A DNA stretch of 64,000 nt, taken from NCBI GenBank assembly GCA_025677825.1, contig JAIXMO010000010.1:248001-312000 (forward strand), in the 5' to 3' direction. Under the pieces are notes generated by a model. The model ran no database searches. It was given only the letters and a program-made list of their open reading frames with translations, and had not been told where the DNA came from. The position numbers were made by a program, and so were the translations under genes. How positions within the stretch are numbered: the stretch's first letter is position 1; each line of letters begins with the position of its first letter. Origin of the DNA: Helicostylum pulchrum. Lineage: Eukaryota > Mucoromycota > Mucoromycetes > Mucorales > Mucoraceae. This document shows, one piece after another, positions 47,758 to 58,751 of this stretch.

Positions 47758-49191
47758 TTAATAAGCTTTGGTATGAACAACAGAAGGACCTGATTCATTA
47801 TAATCTACTTTACTGATATAGTTCTTTGCATCAATGAATACAAGCTATTATTACACAATATAGTTAGATTACTAAAAAAAAAAAACACAATACTAAATAT
47901 ATATTTTCTTTTTACCTTTGCTACGATTTCAGCACCTAACCAAGTAGAATATTGTTGATACTTTTTATCTTTAAGAATGGTAAAATAATCAGCAATTCTT
48001 AAAAAGCTTAACTGACGAGGTTGAGTATCACCCGCGTTCTCAGAATGAGGCAAGAACAACTGAACTTCAGTCTTTATACGTCTAGCTAACCCAACAGTAT
48101 TACAACACCCACCGGCAATCGCAATATTTTCCCAAAGCTTGGGTCTGATCTCTGGCGGTTCACAGTTCATGGCAGATAAGCGCATGGCTTCAGTAAGTGA
48201 AGGGCTGTCGATATTTACCAAATCAGGGCTAAATAATGGATCCAATACATCATGACGGTAAGGACCAATGGTAAATTTATGTCCTTTATATTCAATCTCT
48301 ACAACTTCAGGTACATCGCCTACCTCTTCCTCCTCGATTTTTTTAGGGTTCTGTTCATCGTCCAGGATTTCATCGACAATTTCAGACTCTTCCATCGCGT
48401 TTAATAATTCAGCTGCCAACATGTTGTCTGCTAATTCGTGGCCAATAGATACGTTACAGATACCAGGTAATTCACGTACGTATCTTGCAAATTCGAGGTT
48501 TAATTCCACGTCTGCTAAACTTTCAACGTGTTGTACGAGTTTGGTGTCCTTTTTTAATAATTGAAGAAAGTAGTCGTCGAATACGTCTCCGGCAATAGGG
48601 ACGGAAAATGTTGATTGTAATTGAATGTTACTATCCACAATAATATTGACATCTATTCTTTTTGGTATAAGTTACATATCTTTATACCTATGTATATATA
48701 CATATACACTTACCAGTAGTCTCACTGCCAATATCAACAACAATACCAGAGACAGTACCACATCCAAACAATGTCAATAAGGGTTGAGGAGCAATGTAAA
48801 CACCAGGTACATTAAAGTTCTCGAAAAAGATTTGAGTGATGCGTTCATGGTCCAACTTTGTCCATTGCACTGGTACTGCAATCAAAACTGGGCTTTCGTT
48901 ACGAGACTTTTTAATACCAAGCTCCTTGAATAAAATATGATGCCAACATTCTTCAAGATCTTTCCAGTTGACAATAACATTGTTTTTAATAGGATGGTTA
49001 AAGTCATCCATATTGATAATCTAAGTTTTTTTTGTTTATTTAGTTGAACCTTTCTTTTATATAATTATTTTTTTGTTGTTACTTACTACATTGGGTGGTT
49101 TATTGGTATCGTGCATGCCAATACCTGCTGTAGTATACTTTGAACCTACATTGATTACTACAAAGTTTTCTTCTCTAAGTGCAATCGACAT
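47758..49191 (-). CDS. ARP9: Actin-related protein, probably Arp9-type (SWI/SNF-RSC)
   Basis: Four exons (49087-49191, 48714-49020, 47916-48652, 47758-47844) give 411 residues. The actin fold is seen in NFVVINVGSKYTTAGIG (phosphate 1 region, divergent), VLIAVPVQWTKLDHERITQIFFENFNVPGVYIAPQPLLTLFGCG, IVVDIGSETTDVNIIVD and IAIAGGCCNTVGLARRIKTE. The nucleotide-site residues are altered, as in the nuclear Arps that do not hydrolyse ATP. An acidic insertion (about 244-268, with IVDEILDDEQNPKKIEEEE) lies in subdomain 4. Arp9 is the likeliest match because of the divergent N-terminus and the insertion. Arp7 or the dynactin Arp10/Arp11 group cannot be excluded. Confidence 0.7.
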
Positions 49192-49454
49192 TATACGAAA
49201 ATAAAAACGCGTTATAAATAAAACAGGAAAAAAGAAAAAAAAAAAGAAATTTGTTACACTGTCGATTGTATTTATTATAAACCAAGTCACCCAACACACA
49301 TAAAAAAAGTTTAATGGATACGGTTAAATGAAGCGCCGAGTTCATACACACAAAGACACACTCTCTGATTACAACTGTAGTTTCTTTTTTTCTTCTTCTC
49401 ATAACCCCGTTTTCTTTCTTCTTATTATATTTTCTAGGTTTTCGACTTTTTTTC

Positions 49455-52400
49455 ATGCCGGGACAAAGGAAAAGATATAGCGTCATAGACAACCTCGTAC
49501 TTTCTACAGACAGAACTGAATTCATATCCTTTTTTTGCTTCATCTCGTGTTTTTCTAGTTGCTACTAATAACTCTTTTTCTTTATAAACTGTATTCCCTT
49601 AACTTTTTTTTTTTCGTATCTTTTACTGCTGTAAAGTTAAACTTGTAAAAGATGAAGACAATACTACTGATGGATTTTTAGCTATTGTCGTTCATGGGGA
49701 TAAGAATGTTACAATTACCGAAACGCAAGAGTCATGGTAATAAAACGAAAAAATCTCCCCCCCTCCCCCATTTTAACCTTTTTTTTTTTACTGTAGTTTA
49801 ATATTTTTCGAAGAGACAAAAGATACACCTATGCCACCTATTGTATTAAAGACCTTCCCTATCTGTTCAGATTTAAACTTTGAAATAGGTTTGTTTATTA
49901 ATTTTTATTTTTCCTTTTCTTTGTTGTACTAATTGTTGTATTTTCAGCTCAATTGAACAATACTTCTGGTATGTTTTTTTTTACTGCTTAAAAGGGTTTT
50001 CTTTGTTAATGCATAATATCTTTTTTAGATTTAATGGTTACATTTCTTATGAAACAAGACTCCGCCCGTGTCATTTTCCCCAACAAAGACACCATGCTTG
50101 AACTCCTTAGTGACCTTAAACTAACAAAATCATTAGCAGGTAAAAAAGAAAAACAAGAAGAAAAAAAGCAAATGAAAATACCTTTTTTCCTTACAAAACA
50201 AATCCTATTTTAGAAAAATGCAAGTTGGAAGCTTCTTTTGAATGGACCAAAACCTATTCTCAACTTAAAAGTAAAGAACAAATAAACATATCTCTCTTTT
50301 TTTTTTTTAAAAAAAAATATAAAATTGCTAACTTTCTACCTTAGTTGAAAGGAATGAAAGGAAGCCAGTACGTTCAAACTCTTTACCCGTCAATGACGAA
50401 AACCCTGCCAGTGCGCTTCGTTACGTCTTGCCTATTCAAAGAGCAGAAACCATTGCAAAAATTAATTTGAAGCGTACTAGAACCGTAAACGTCGCAAGAG
50501 AACGTAACGTTAATTTGGAAAATGCCAAAAAGCATTGGATTAATTACCAGTTGACGAACAGAGAAGATGAATTTGTAGACTGGCAAAAGACAAAGTAAAT
50601 ATATATATATGTATATATTGTTGTATATTATATATATATATATTTTTTTGACATCTCTTTATATATAAAGTGCTTTTGTAGGTACTTGGAATTGTCATGG
50701 TAGTGTACCAGACGCCAATTTAAAGCTTTGGTTACAAGGTACTTTAAAAGCAGATGATGGAACTGCTATTGATCCGGACTTTTATATCCTCGGGTAAGAA
50801 AGCAAAAAAAAAGAACATACACATACACACATTTGATATACTCATATAATATACAAAGCCTGCAAGAGATGGAAACGAGCGCAGAAGCATACCTTCGATA
50901 TGATCCCACCAAACAAAACGCCTGGGTAAAAACCGTACTTGAATCCTTAAAAGACTACGGAAATGATTACTACTGTGTGGACTCGAAACAATTGGTGACC
51001 ATGTTACTCATTGTCATTGCCAAAAAGAGACATAGACAATTTATTTCCGAGGTATCCAGCACATGTGTAGGTGTAGGATTAATGAGCATGGGAAACAAGG
51101 GCGGTATTGCTGTACGATTGAAATTCCACGATAGTTACTTGTGTTTTGTCACTAGTCATTTAGCTGCCTTTACGGATAAGATCGAGAAGAGAAACCTAGA
51201 TTTCGCTGAGATTGCAAAAAGGTTATCGTTTCCTCATCGCCAGGATCCCTTAACCAAGTACGTATTTTATTCCTGGAATAATGGTGGTGACGAAGGCGTG
51301 TCGTTTCTGGATTATCATAATGTCAAAAAAGAATGGAAAAGTGAAGCTTCCATTTTCCATAACGAGTACAGTAACAAAAACAACATGACACTTGTTTTTT
51401 TTCAAAAGAAAAAAACTAACTTATCTTTTTTCTAGTTTCTTGGTTTGGTGTGGTGACTTGAATTATCGTGTTAATTTGCACGAAACAACTGTTAAAAATA
51501 TGCTTCGAGACAATAAATTAGACGAGTTGTTAGATTACGATCAATTAAACATTGAGCGTGATGCAGGTAGAACCTTTCCCATGTTTGATGAAGGAGAAAT
51601 CACCTTTTACCCTACTTACAAGTACGACCCCGGTACGAATCGATATGATACAAGGTAAAATACAAATATATATACTTTTGTGATAATATACTCAAAAATT
51701 TTTTACCGTTTAGTATTAAACGCCGAACTCCTTCTTGGACAGACCGTATCTTATGGAAAAAAGACCGTCTTGATGCCAAAAAACAAAGCCTCACTTTAAA
51801 AAGTTACTCAGACTGCATGGCCATGATGAACAGTGACCATAAACCAGTGCGTGCTTTATTAGAACTGAACGTACGGAAGATCGATAGTCAGTTACAAAAG
51901 AAAACCAGAGAAAATTTGGTACAACAGTTAAAGGATCATCAGGACGATCAACCACGTGGGGATCTCTCCTCTTCCTTTGTCGATTTTGAAAAGGTCCAGT
52001 TCATGGAATACAAGGAGAAATTGATCTTGCTTGAAAACACAGGCCAGGTATTGACCGTGTTTAAGTTTATGCCAAAGGGAGAAGAAGATGATACCATTTT
52101 ACCTCCTTGGCTTCAAGTATCGCCTCTCTTTGGTGTACTGGCTCCCGGTGAAAAAGTCGTTATTCGATTTGAAATCACCATTGATCCTACCATCTCTGCA
52201 CCTTTAAACCGTGGAGAACAAACCTTGCACGAAATTCTCATTCTTCGACTTGAGAATTCCAAGGATTTCTTTATTTCCGTCGATGGTGATTATGTCAAGA
52301 CTTGCTTCGGTGTCCCACTTGAACAGTTGTCAGAGGTGCCTGTACCGATCAGTGAAGCAGCCGCAAAGAATTTACAAATGCAGAACACCGGCTCGCCTCC

Positions 52401-53226
52401 TTCTTCTCCTGTCCCTCTATTAAATCAAATTAACTTGCCAAAGCAGTTATGGAAATTGATGAACTTTTTATGGAACCCCAGTATGTTTTCCATTGTAAGT
52501 TATTATAATTTTTTTTTTTTTTGTGTGTATACTAATCGATTTTTGTATTGTAAAGGAATCATTGTTCTTGGAACACGGTGATTTGATTGTGTCTACGTAT
52601 ATTAAAAAATGTCTTGACGATCAAGAACAATTCGATACGAATATTTTGTTGGGAGGTCAACCTAGTGCAAACTATGAAAACTCGGATGATGAGAGTGAAC
52701 TTACCTTGGTATCTGAGGAAGATAAATCGAAAAAGGAAGCTATTAGTGCTAATTCTATGATTGATGTATTGGTCGCCTTTTTAGAATGTCTTCCTGAACC
52801 TGTTGTGCCTACCAATATGTATGAACGTGCTTTAGAGGCTGCAGAGACTACTGAAGCGATGAATTCTGTAAGTTTAAAAAGTTTCTGTTTTATTTTATTT
52901 TATTAATATTTTATTTTATGTGTGTGTGTAGTTGAAGGATGCTATTCCGCCTTTTCATCGTAACGTTCTTTTATATATTAGCATGTTTTTGAGACATGCA
53001 ATTGATCTATCTCCCGACTCCTGTAGAAATGACAGAGAAAGAAAAATCAGTAAGTTTTCTTTTTTTTTTTTGGCTGTGTTTTTAAATCGTATAACTAATA
53101 TCTATTCTAGTTGAAACTTTCACTGTGCTATTAAGACCTCCTTTCGATTTTAAGGAACGTAATCCAGTTGCTGCAAAGGAACAGAGAGAAAAGTTTATAT
53201 CTAACCTTTTAAAATCATTAACATAA
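49455..53226 (+). CDS. OCRL: OCRL/INPP5B-type inositol 5-phosphatase with ASH and RhoGAP-like domains
   Basis: Thirteen well-supported exons (49637-49736, 49797-49888, 49948-49968, 50029-50139, 50214-50270, 50345-50594, 50671-50793, 50859-51365, 51436-51654, 51714-52494, 52556-52867, 52932-53049, 53111-53226) are preceded by a proposed first exon 49455-49548 whose splice site is weak. The total is about 966 residues. The order is: an N-terminal PH-like region, the 5-phosphatase domain (GTWNCHG, ILGLQEME, GDLNYRV, PSWTDRILW, SDHKPV), an ASH domain, and a C-terminal RhoGAP-like domain. The enzyme removes the 5-phosphate from PI(4,5)P2 on endosomes and the Golgi. At the expected arginine-finger position it reads ESLFLEHGD, so the RhoGAP domain should be inactive, as in human OCRL. 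The third listed exon is only 21 nt. Confidence 0.92.
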
Positions 53227-53365
53227 TTTGTATATCCCCTCTTTTGTTTGCATTAAATTGCAAATATTTTATTTTTAATATAAAATATAATAGTTTGGTC
53301 TAATTTTTTTTTTATGTAATAATGTACAAGGTTTTATTTTTCTATGTATAAAAAAAATTTTTTGG

Positions 53366-56300
53366 TTATCTTCTGTTTCCACCCTTCTTACGCTTGCTGG
53401 CTTCAAGATTAGGAGCAGAGACCTTTACTTTACCCATCATGGTATTAATACTTTCCATATCAGGTACACACTTGATAAGCTCCTTTTCACGCGCAGTAGC
53501 GTCAGACAAGTGAACGAACACAGACTGAGCTTGCTTGACTGCCTTACCACGTTTAAGAGACCCAGGTGTCAATTTCACCTTGTACTTGTATTTCTGAATA
53601 GCTACATAAGGAGCACACACAGGGATAGCAAAATGAATAATATCTTCAGGCAATGGATTGGGCGTAAAAGAATCAAGAACAGAAAGGTTGGCGATTTCAT
53701 CGGCTTCCAACATGGTGATGTTTTCTTCCTTCAACATTTGGCGAATCGCTTCAGTATCGTTTTCATCAGCACCTACTGTCTCTACTGGTTGAACCTTTTC
53801 TTCTTGCTCCTTTTGTTCCTTGAGTTCCTTTTGCTTCTTCTTTTGTAAATACTCTTTTTCTTCAGCTGCTTTTTTAATGGCTGCTCTTTCTTTTTCTAAA
53901 GCCGCCTTTTCTTCCTTGGCTTTAGCATCACGCTTAGCTTTTTTACCCTTAGGTTGAGGTCCTTTATCAGACTTTAAAAAAAAAATGAATAAATATGAAT
54001 TACAGAAGAAAAAAAAATTATATGTGTCTACTTACAGCTAAAAGTTCCATACGAAGTTGCTTCTCTTCATCATCTTGATCAGCATACTTATCCTTGATCT
54101 TCTTGGCCTTACCCTTACGACCACGTGTAGGAGGGGGAGGAGCAACTACCTTGGGTTTAGCTGGTTCTGGCTTTTGTTTGGTTTGTTTTGCTTGCTTTTG
54201 TTGTTGTTCCTTGATAGCATCAGTGACTTCAGTTACATTGTTCTTTTTCATAAGACGACGTTCCTTGGCCGTGATAAATCTTTTGGCTGGAGTATTGGTT
54301 CCACTGGTTGGGGTATTGGTAGAACCTTGATCGTCAGAGTCTTGTCCATAGTCTTCTAAATCGTACTTATCAGACTTTGCTTCCTCTTTGGTGTTGATCG
54401 CAAGTGAATCAAGTTGAGTATCAGGGAATGCGTTTTCGTCATCGCTGCTACTATCATCTGATTCACTTTCTTCCTCCTCTTCTTCATCATCATCCTCTTG
54501 GTCACTTTGAGATTTATCTCCAGTAGAAGCTTCTGTGGTAGCATGAGACGTCTCGGCTGCAACGTCAGCGGTCTCGGTGGATTCTTTTACAGGTTCAGCT
54601 GTGGTATCGTTTTCTTGAGGTTCGTTAGAGTTTTCCTCAATAGCTGCAAGATAATCAGGTTTATTTCCAGACTCTTCGTTGGTTTCTTCGTCGTCGCCTC
54701 CGTTTGCAGTCTTGACATGATTACCGATACAAGATTCGTCCAATTTAAACACATAACCAAACCCGTATACGAGTTGCACAGGAGGTAAAAAGTTCTTTTT
54801 ACCACGGATCATAAAACTACCTGTAGTCAAGTACTCACCAGAGGGGGCAGACTTGGATACTTGGTCAGGGTACACCCAATAGGCACTAGTGACCATCTTT
54901 GCATCCCACGCTTTACTTTGACAGACAGACATGATACCAGCTTGATATAAAGTACTAGGGGGGATAGGTTGACCATTGGCGTTCGGTTTATTCTTGACAA
55001 TAACGGTAGCAGCACCGTGAAGATCAGCATGAACGTAAGCATCGTCCTTTAAAAGATATCTCTTGACTAAAAGTTCGTTCTGTTGCATATCGCGACCGGC
55101 AATAATTAAATGACCGTCAGTTGAAATAAACCACAAGAACTTTTCAAACCAGAATGGCTTTCTGATCTTGTTGATGGTGGCAGTGATCTTGGTTTCCTTT
55201 AAATCTTGTCTGATCTTGCGTTCAGCGGACTTTAAGGCCTTGGAGGAAGCTTCAAGGGTCTTTTCGTGTTTTTGAGCAGTGGATTTCTTTTGCTCGTAGT
55301 ATTTTCGGGCATTGGCGAATGCAGTAAGACCGATTTCAACATCGACTTTAAAGGTCTTTGGTTGTTTAGGTGCAGGCTCTTCTTTTTCTTCCTCCTCGTC
55401 GCTCTCTTCGTCACTGTCTTCATCGCTGTCACTTTCATCAAATTCTTCGGGATCAGATAAAATCAAAGTCAATTGATTGGTATCCAGTTTAAGTGTTTCG
55501 ATAATCAAGGCAATGGGGTTCTGTCTTCTCTTTTCCTCTTTGACTAAATCGTTTAAATCTTGCCAATCCATTTGACTAGCTACTGCGTTTCGAATGATGG
55601 TAATTGCCGCATCTACCAACTGAAGGTTTAATTCAATCAATTGTGCTTTACGCACATTGGTAATTTGTTGATCCAACAAGACTTGAACTCTCTTTTCTTG
55701 CTCTTTACGAACAGACTCTAATTTCTTTAATGCGGCTTCTTCTTGACGTCTAGTCTTTAGGTCTAGTTTTTGAGATTCGATGGCTGAGAAAAATTCGTCC
55801 ACGGCGCCGTCGAATGTAGGGAATTCCTTGAATTTACGGTTAGCGAATTGTTTATATAAGTGAGGATGGAATTCGTCATAACTATTTTTTTAAAAAATTA
55901 GTCTTGTGCGGAGTGTTTAAGGTGAAAAATAAAAAGCCTACATTTCAACTTCTTCTTCATTCTCAGTTTTGGGTTTATCCTTATCGTCGAGCAAAATGAT
56001 GTAACCTTTAGGTACTACATTTTTTGTAGCTTCAATCAATTCATCGCCTTTTTGGAAACTATCTAATAAAGCTACCAACATGGAAGAACCTATAATACAG
56101 ATATTTAGAATACAATTGATAAGTGTCCTCCTTTTTCTTTATATATACCTTCTGAAGTATCAAAATCAGTTACAACTTTCATATTTGGATCTAAATTAGC
56201 ACCTAAAATGATATCTTCAATCATAGCAGGTCCATATTCTATTGCACACACATCAGTTATCCATTTCTTTTACAGTCTTTTTTTTTTCTTCCCAACTTAC

Positions 56301-57087
56301 CAAATTTAATATTTAATAATTTCTTTAAAGTATCCTTGGGTCCGGCAGATCTTAAAGCAGTTCTCAATTGATCCGCATCAACCTTGTCAAAATCGTTTAA
56401 TACAGTTTTTACGTTATAGATTTCTCCAACAGCCACCTTTAAGGTATCTGAAGCTTGAACCGGACGTAACACAGCCAAGATTCTGTACTCATGATCTGTT
56501 AAGATAACATTACCCTATTTTTTTAAAAAATGTCAATAACAGCTCTTCACTTGCGATTCAAAAAAAAAAAACTTACAGAAGAATAAAATTCACAAATGAT
56601 ATGGTACCCAATACCCATTTCACCACCTGCAAATTCAAAATCTACAATACGATCAATACCTAACTGACGAACATTGGTAACACGACGAGTACGAAGATGT
56701 TTACGAAGCTACACATATAAAAAAAATAGTTAATATGACTTTGCTTGAAAACACCTTGTTTTATTAATTTCTTTATACCTTTGCACAAAAAACAGAAGGA
56801 GTAATAGACTTGTCTCTACTGAATTGAGTTGTATGAATACGAACACCAGATTCTACTAACACAAGTTCTTTATCGTCTGGTTTAGCAAACTTGAATAAAA
56901 AAGTCTTTGAGTTAACGTCGTAAATGTTTTGTAAACGAATACCGATTAATCTTTTTTTTTTAAAAAAAATATTTGGTTAAATAAAATAAGGTCTCTTTTT
57001 TTTTCATTGCGTTCTTTTTTTGTTTTACCTTTCTCGAAGATTAATAACAGTGGCTCGAACATCTAAAGCGTTAAAACGTTGTTTCAT
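53366..57087 (-). CDS. RQC2: Rqc2/NEMF/Tae2, ribosome quality-control factor
   Basis: Eight exons (57029-57087, 56779-56950, 56577-56708, 56301-56514, 56149-56238, 55942-56089, 54036-55881, 53366-53971) sum to 1088 residues. The protein binds stalled 60S subunits carrying a peptidyl-tRNA and directs C-terminal Ala/Thr tailing with the Ltn1 ligase. The N-terminal NFACT-N begins MKQRFNALDVRATVINLRERLIGIRLQNIYDV. A coiled coil lies at about 300-470. The NFACT-R domain (about 510-660) contains FWFEKFLWFISTDGHLIIAGRD, QQNELLVKRYL and DAYVHADLHGA. NFACT-C ends the protein with a Lys/Arg-rich tail. Long acidic, Ser-rich linkers (about 425-450 and 700-800) are typical. It converges with OCRL; stops are 140 bases apart. 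Confidence 0.96.
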
Positions 57088-58751
57088 ATTGTATACTTTT
57101 TCTTTGAAGAGAGAAAAAAAAAAGACGCGAAAGAGAGAGAGACTATTGTTTAAAGTATATATTTAGTGACTGTAGAAACTGCGGCGAACTGTTGAAATAG
57201 GCGCTTAAATAATTATTGCTGCGGTTTTTGAAGAACATAAAAAGTAGTAAATAGAATTAGGTTGTTCACGAAACTTTTAAAAGCTCTACAAGCCTACGAT
57301 TGGAAACCAATTACAGTACTCAGAAAAAGGTAATTTAGCCAATAAACGACAGGAATCTAAGAACCAGGAATTATTTACACATTGAATGTGTTATAAGGCG
57401 AAAACATTTACTGATACCAACTTTGCAGTATCCAATTCGCTTTTTTGTTACACGCTTTATTTTGAATTTCTTGCATGAAACAAGTGTACGTAAAAATAAT
57501 GAAATAGGCCACATGAGTAAAAGTGACCATTTTATCAGCCTAAGCTGTATTTATTCTATCTTTTTTTCAGAATAGATAAATCACTTTTCTTCCTCTTTAT
57601 CTTTATTACAATGTATACCACCGTCTGTAAGTTTTTTTTTTTTTATATGTGCACTTTTAAAAGAATTCTTATTTATTTTTCTTAGTATTTCCGTTTTCTC
57701 TATCTTCGTACAAAAAGATGCAGTTCTTATTAAAGCAACCGCCTGGCACAAGGCCATTATGTGCTGCTTTTTTTTTTTTTTTTTTTTTTTTGGTTTTAAC
57801 AGTGTTATAAAGATATGAAAAAAAATGTCACCGGTTTGCTTTTTGTCCCATTCTAATCCACGTATATTTTTCAAAGTTTAGAAACCTAACCGTAGGTACG
57901 GAATGAGGGGCCTTACTTTCTTGCTTTATTTGAAAAAAGATCCGCCACAGGTCGTGTATATAGCGTCTTGTGCGACCACAGGTTGTCCGATCCAAACATA
58001 GACTATACACACTACCTATGGCCCGAAAAAATTTGGTTGTGGCCCCTAAGAAAAACGTTCCAAGAAATATAAAAAACTTTAGTCGTTATTCCTCAAATGA
58101 TAAATAGCTTTCTACACGGACAAAAATAACAAATGTGCGATTATTTCAAGAAAACTAAAGAGTTACGTTGGTCCTTACATGACGCCTACGATAACTTTCA
58201 AGAAAAAGATACTGATCAATCAACACAACAAAAGCTTGAATCTTTTCAGTAAATTTATTTGGAAGTGTCCGTCTTCCTGCAATTTTAAGAAACATTATGC
58301 AAGTTAAAGTAAGAAGTATATTATCCATGGATTTCGAAACATTAACTATCTCCTTTTTATAAATAAATCTAATAGAATATGGTAAAGAAGACGGCTATAA
58401 AAGCAACAAAAAAAAACCAGCACTTTCGAAAGCAAACGGTGAACCACCGGTGAACTCTCCCCCACTTCATTATATGACAAATGCTTCATATAACTTGTGA
58501 AAGCAAGTAAAGACAAAGCAGCAAAAAGAAAATAAGTTTTTTTTTCTTTTCTCTAAAAAAAAAACAAAGCTATCAACATTTTGACACTTATTTTTTCATT
58601 GTAGCACAACTGTATAAAAAACACAAATTTAAAAAAAATCCTTTGTATATATTTTCGAGAATAAAAAAAACAAGATAAGGTGTGAAAAGAAGGAGAGTGG
58701 GAGAAGAAAGAAAGATAATTAGATTATATAAAAAAAAAATGTAAATTTTAT
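57088..58751. other. 1.66 kb gap between RQC2 and eIF3c, no firm gene
   Basis: This contains the RQC2 promoter (right of 57087) and the eIF3c 3' region (left of 58752). A 22-base T-run lies at about 57770-57791, and there are several A/T runs. The only coding-like item is the 39-codon frame at 58133-58252. Other frames (57581-57874 and 57828-58010 minus) are low-complexity or unremarkable. Confidence 0.5.
58133..58252 (+). CDS. Very short ORF with protein-like composition, doubtful
   Basis: This 39-codon frame runs from ATG to TAA: MCDYFKKTKELRWSLHD, then AYDNFQEKDTDQSTQQKLESFQ. It is amphipathic and charged, unlike the surrounding AT noise, and could be a micropeptide or one surviving exon of a lost gene. 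No promoter element or splice acceptor distinguishes these. I do not recognise it. Confidence 0.25.
   Translation: MCDYFKKTKELRWSLHDAYDNFQEKDTDQSTQQKLESFQ

Noticed and set aside
49175..49543. 122-codon minus-strand frame upstream of OCRL
   Set aside because: It is Lys/Cys/Phe noise overlapping the promoters of the Arp and OCRL genes, with no conserved content.
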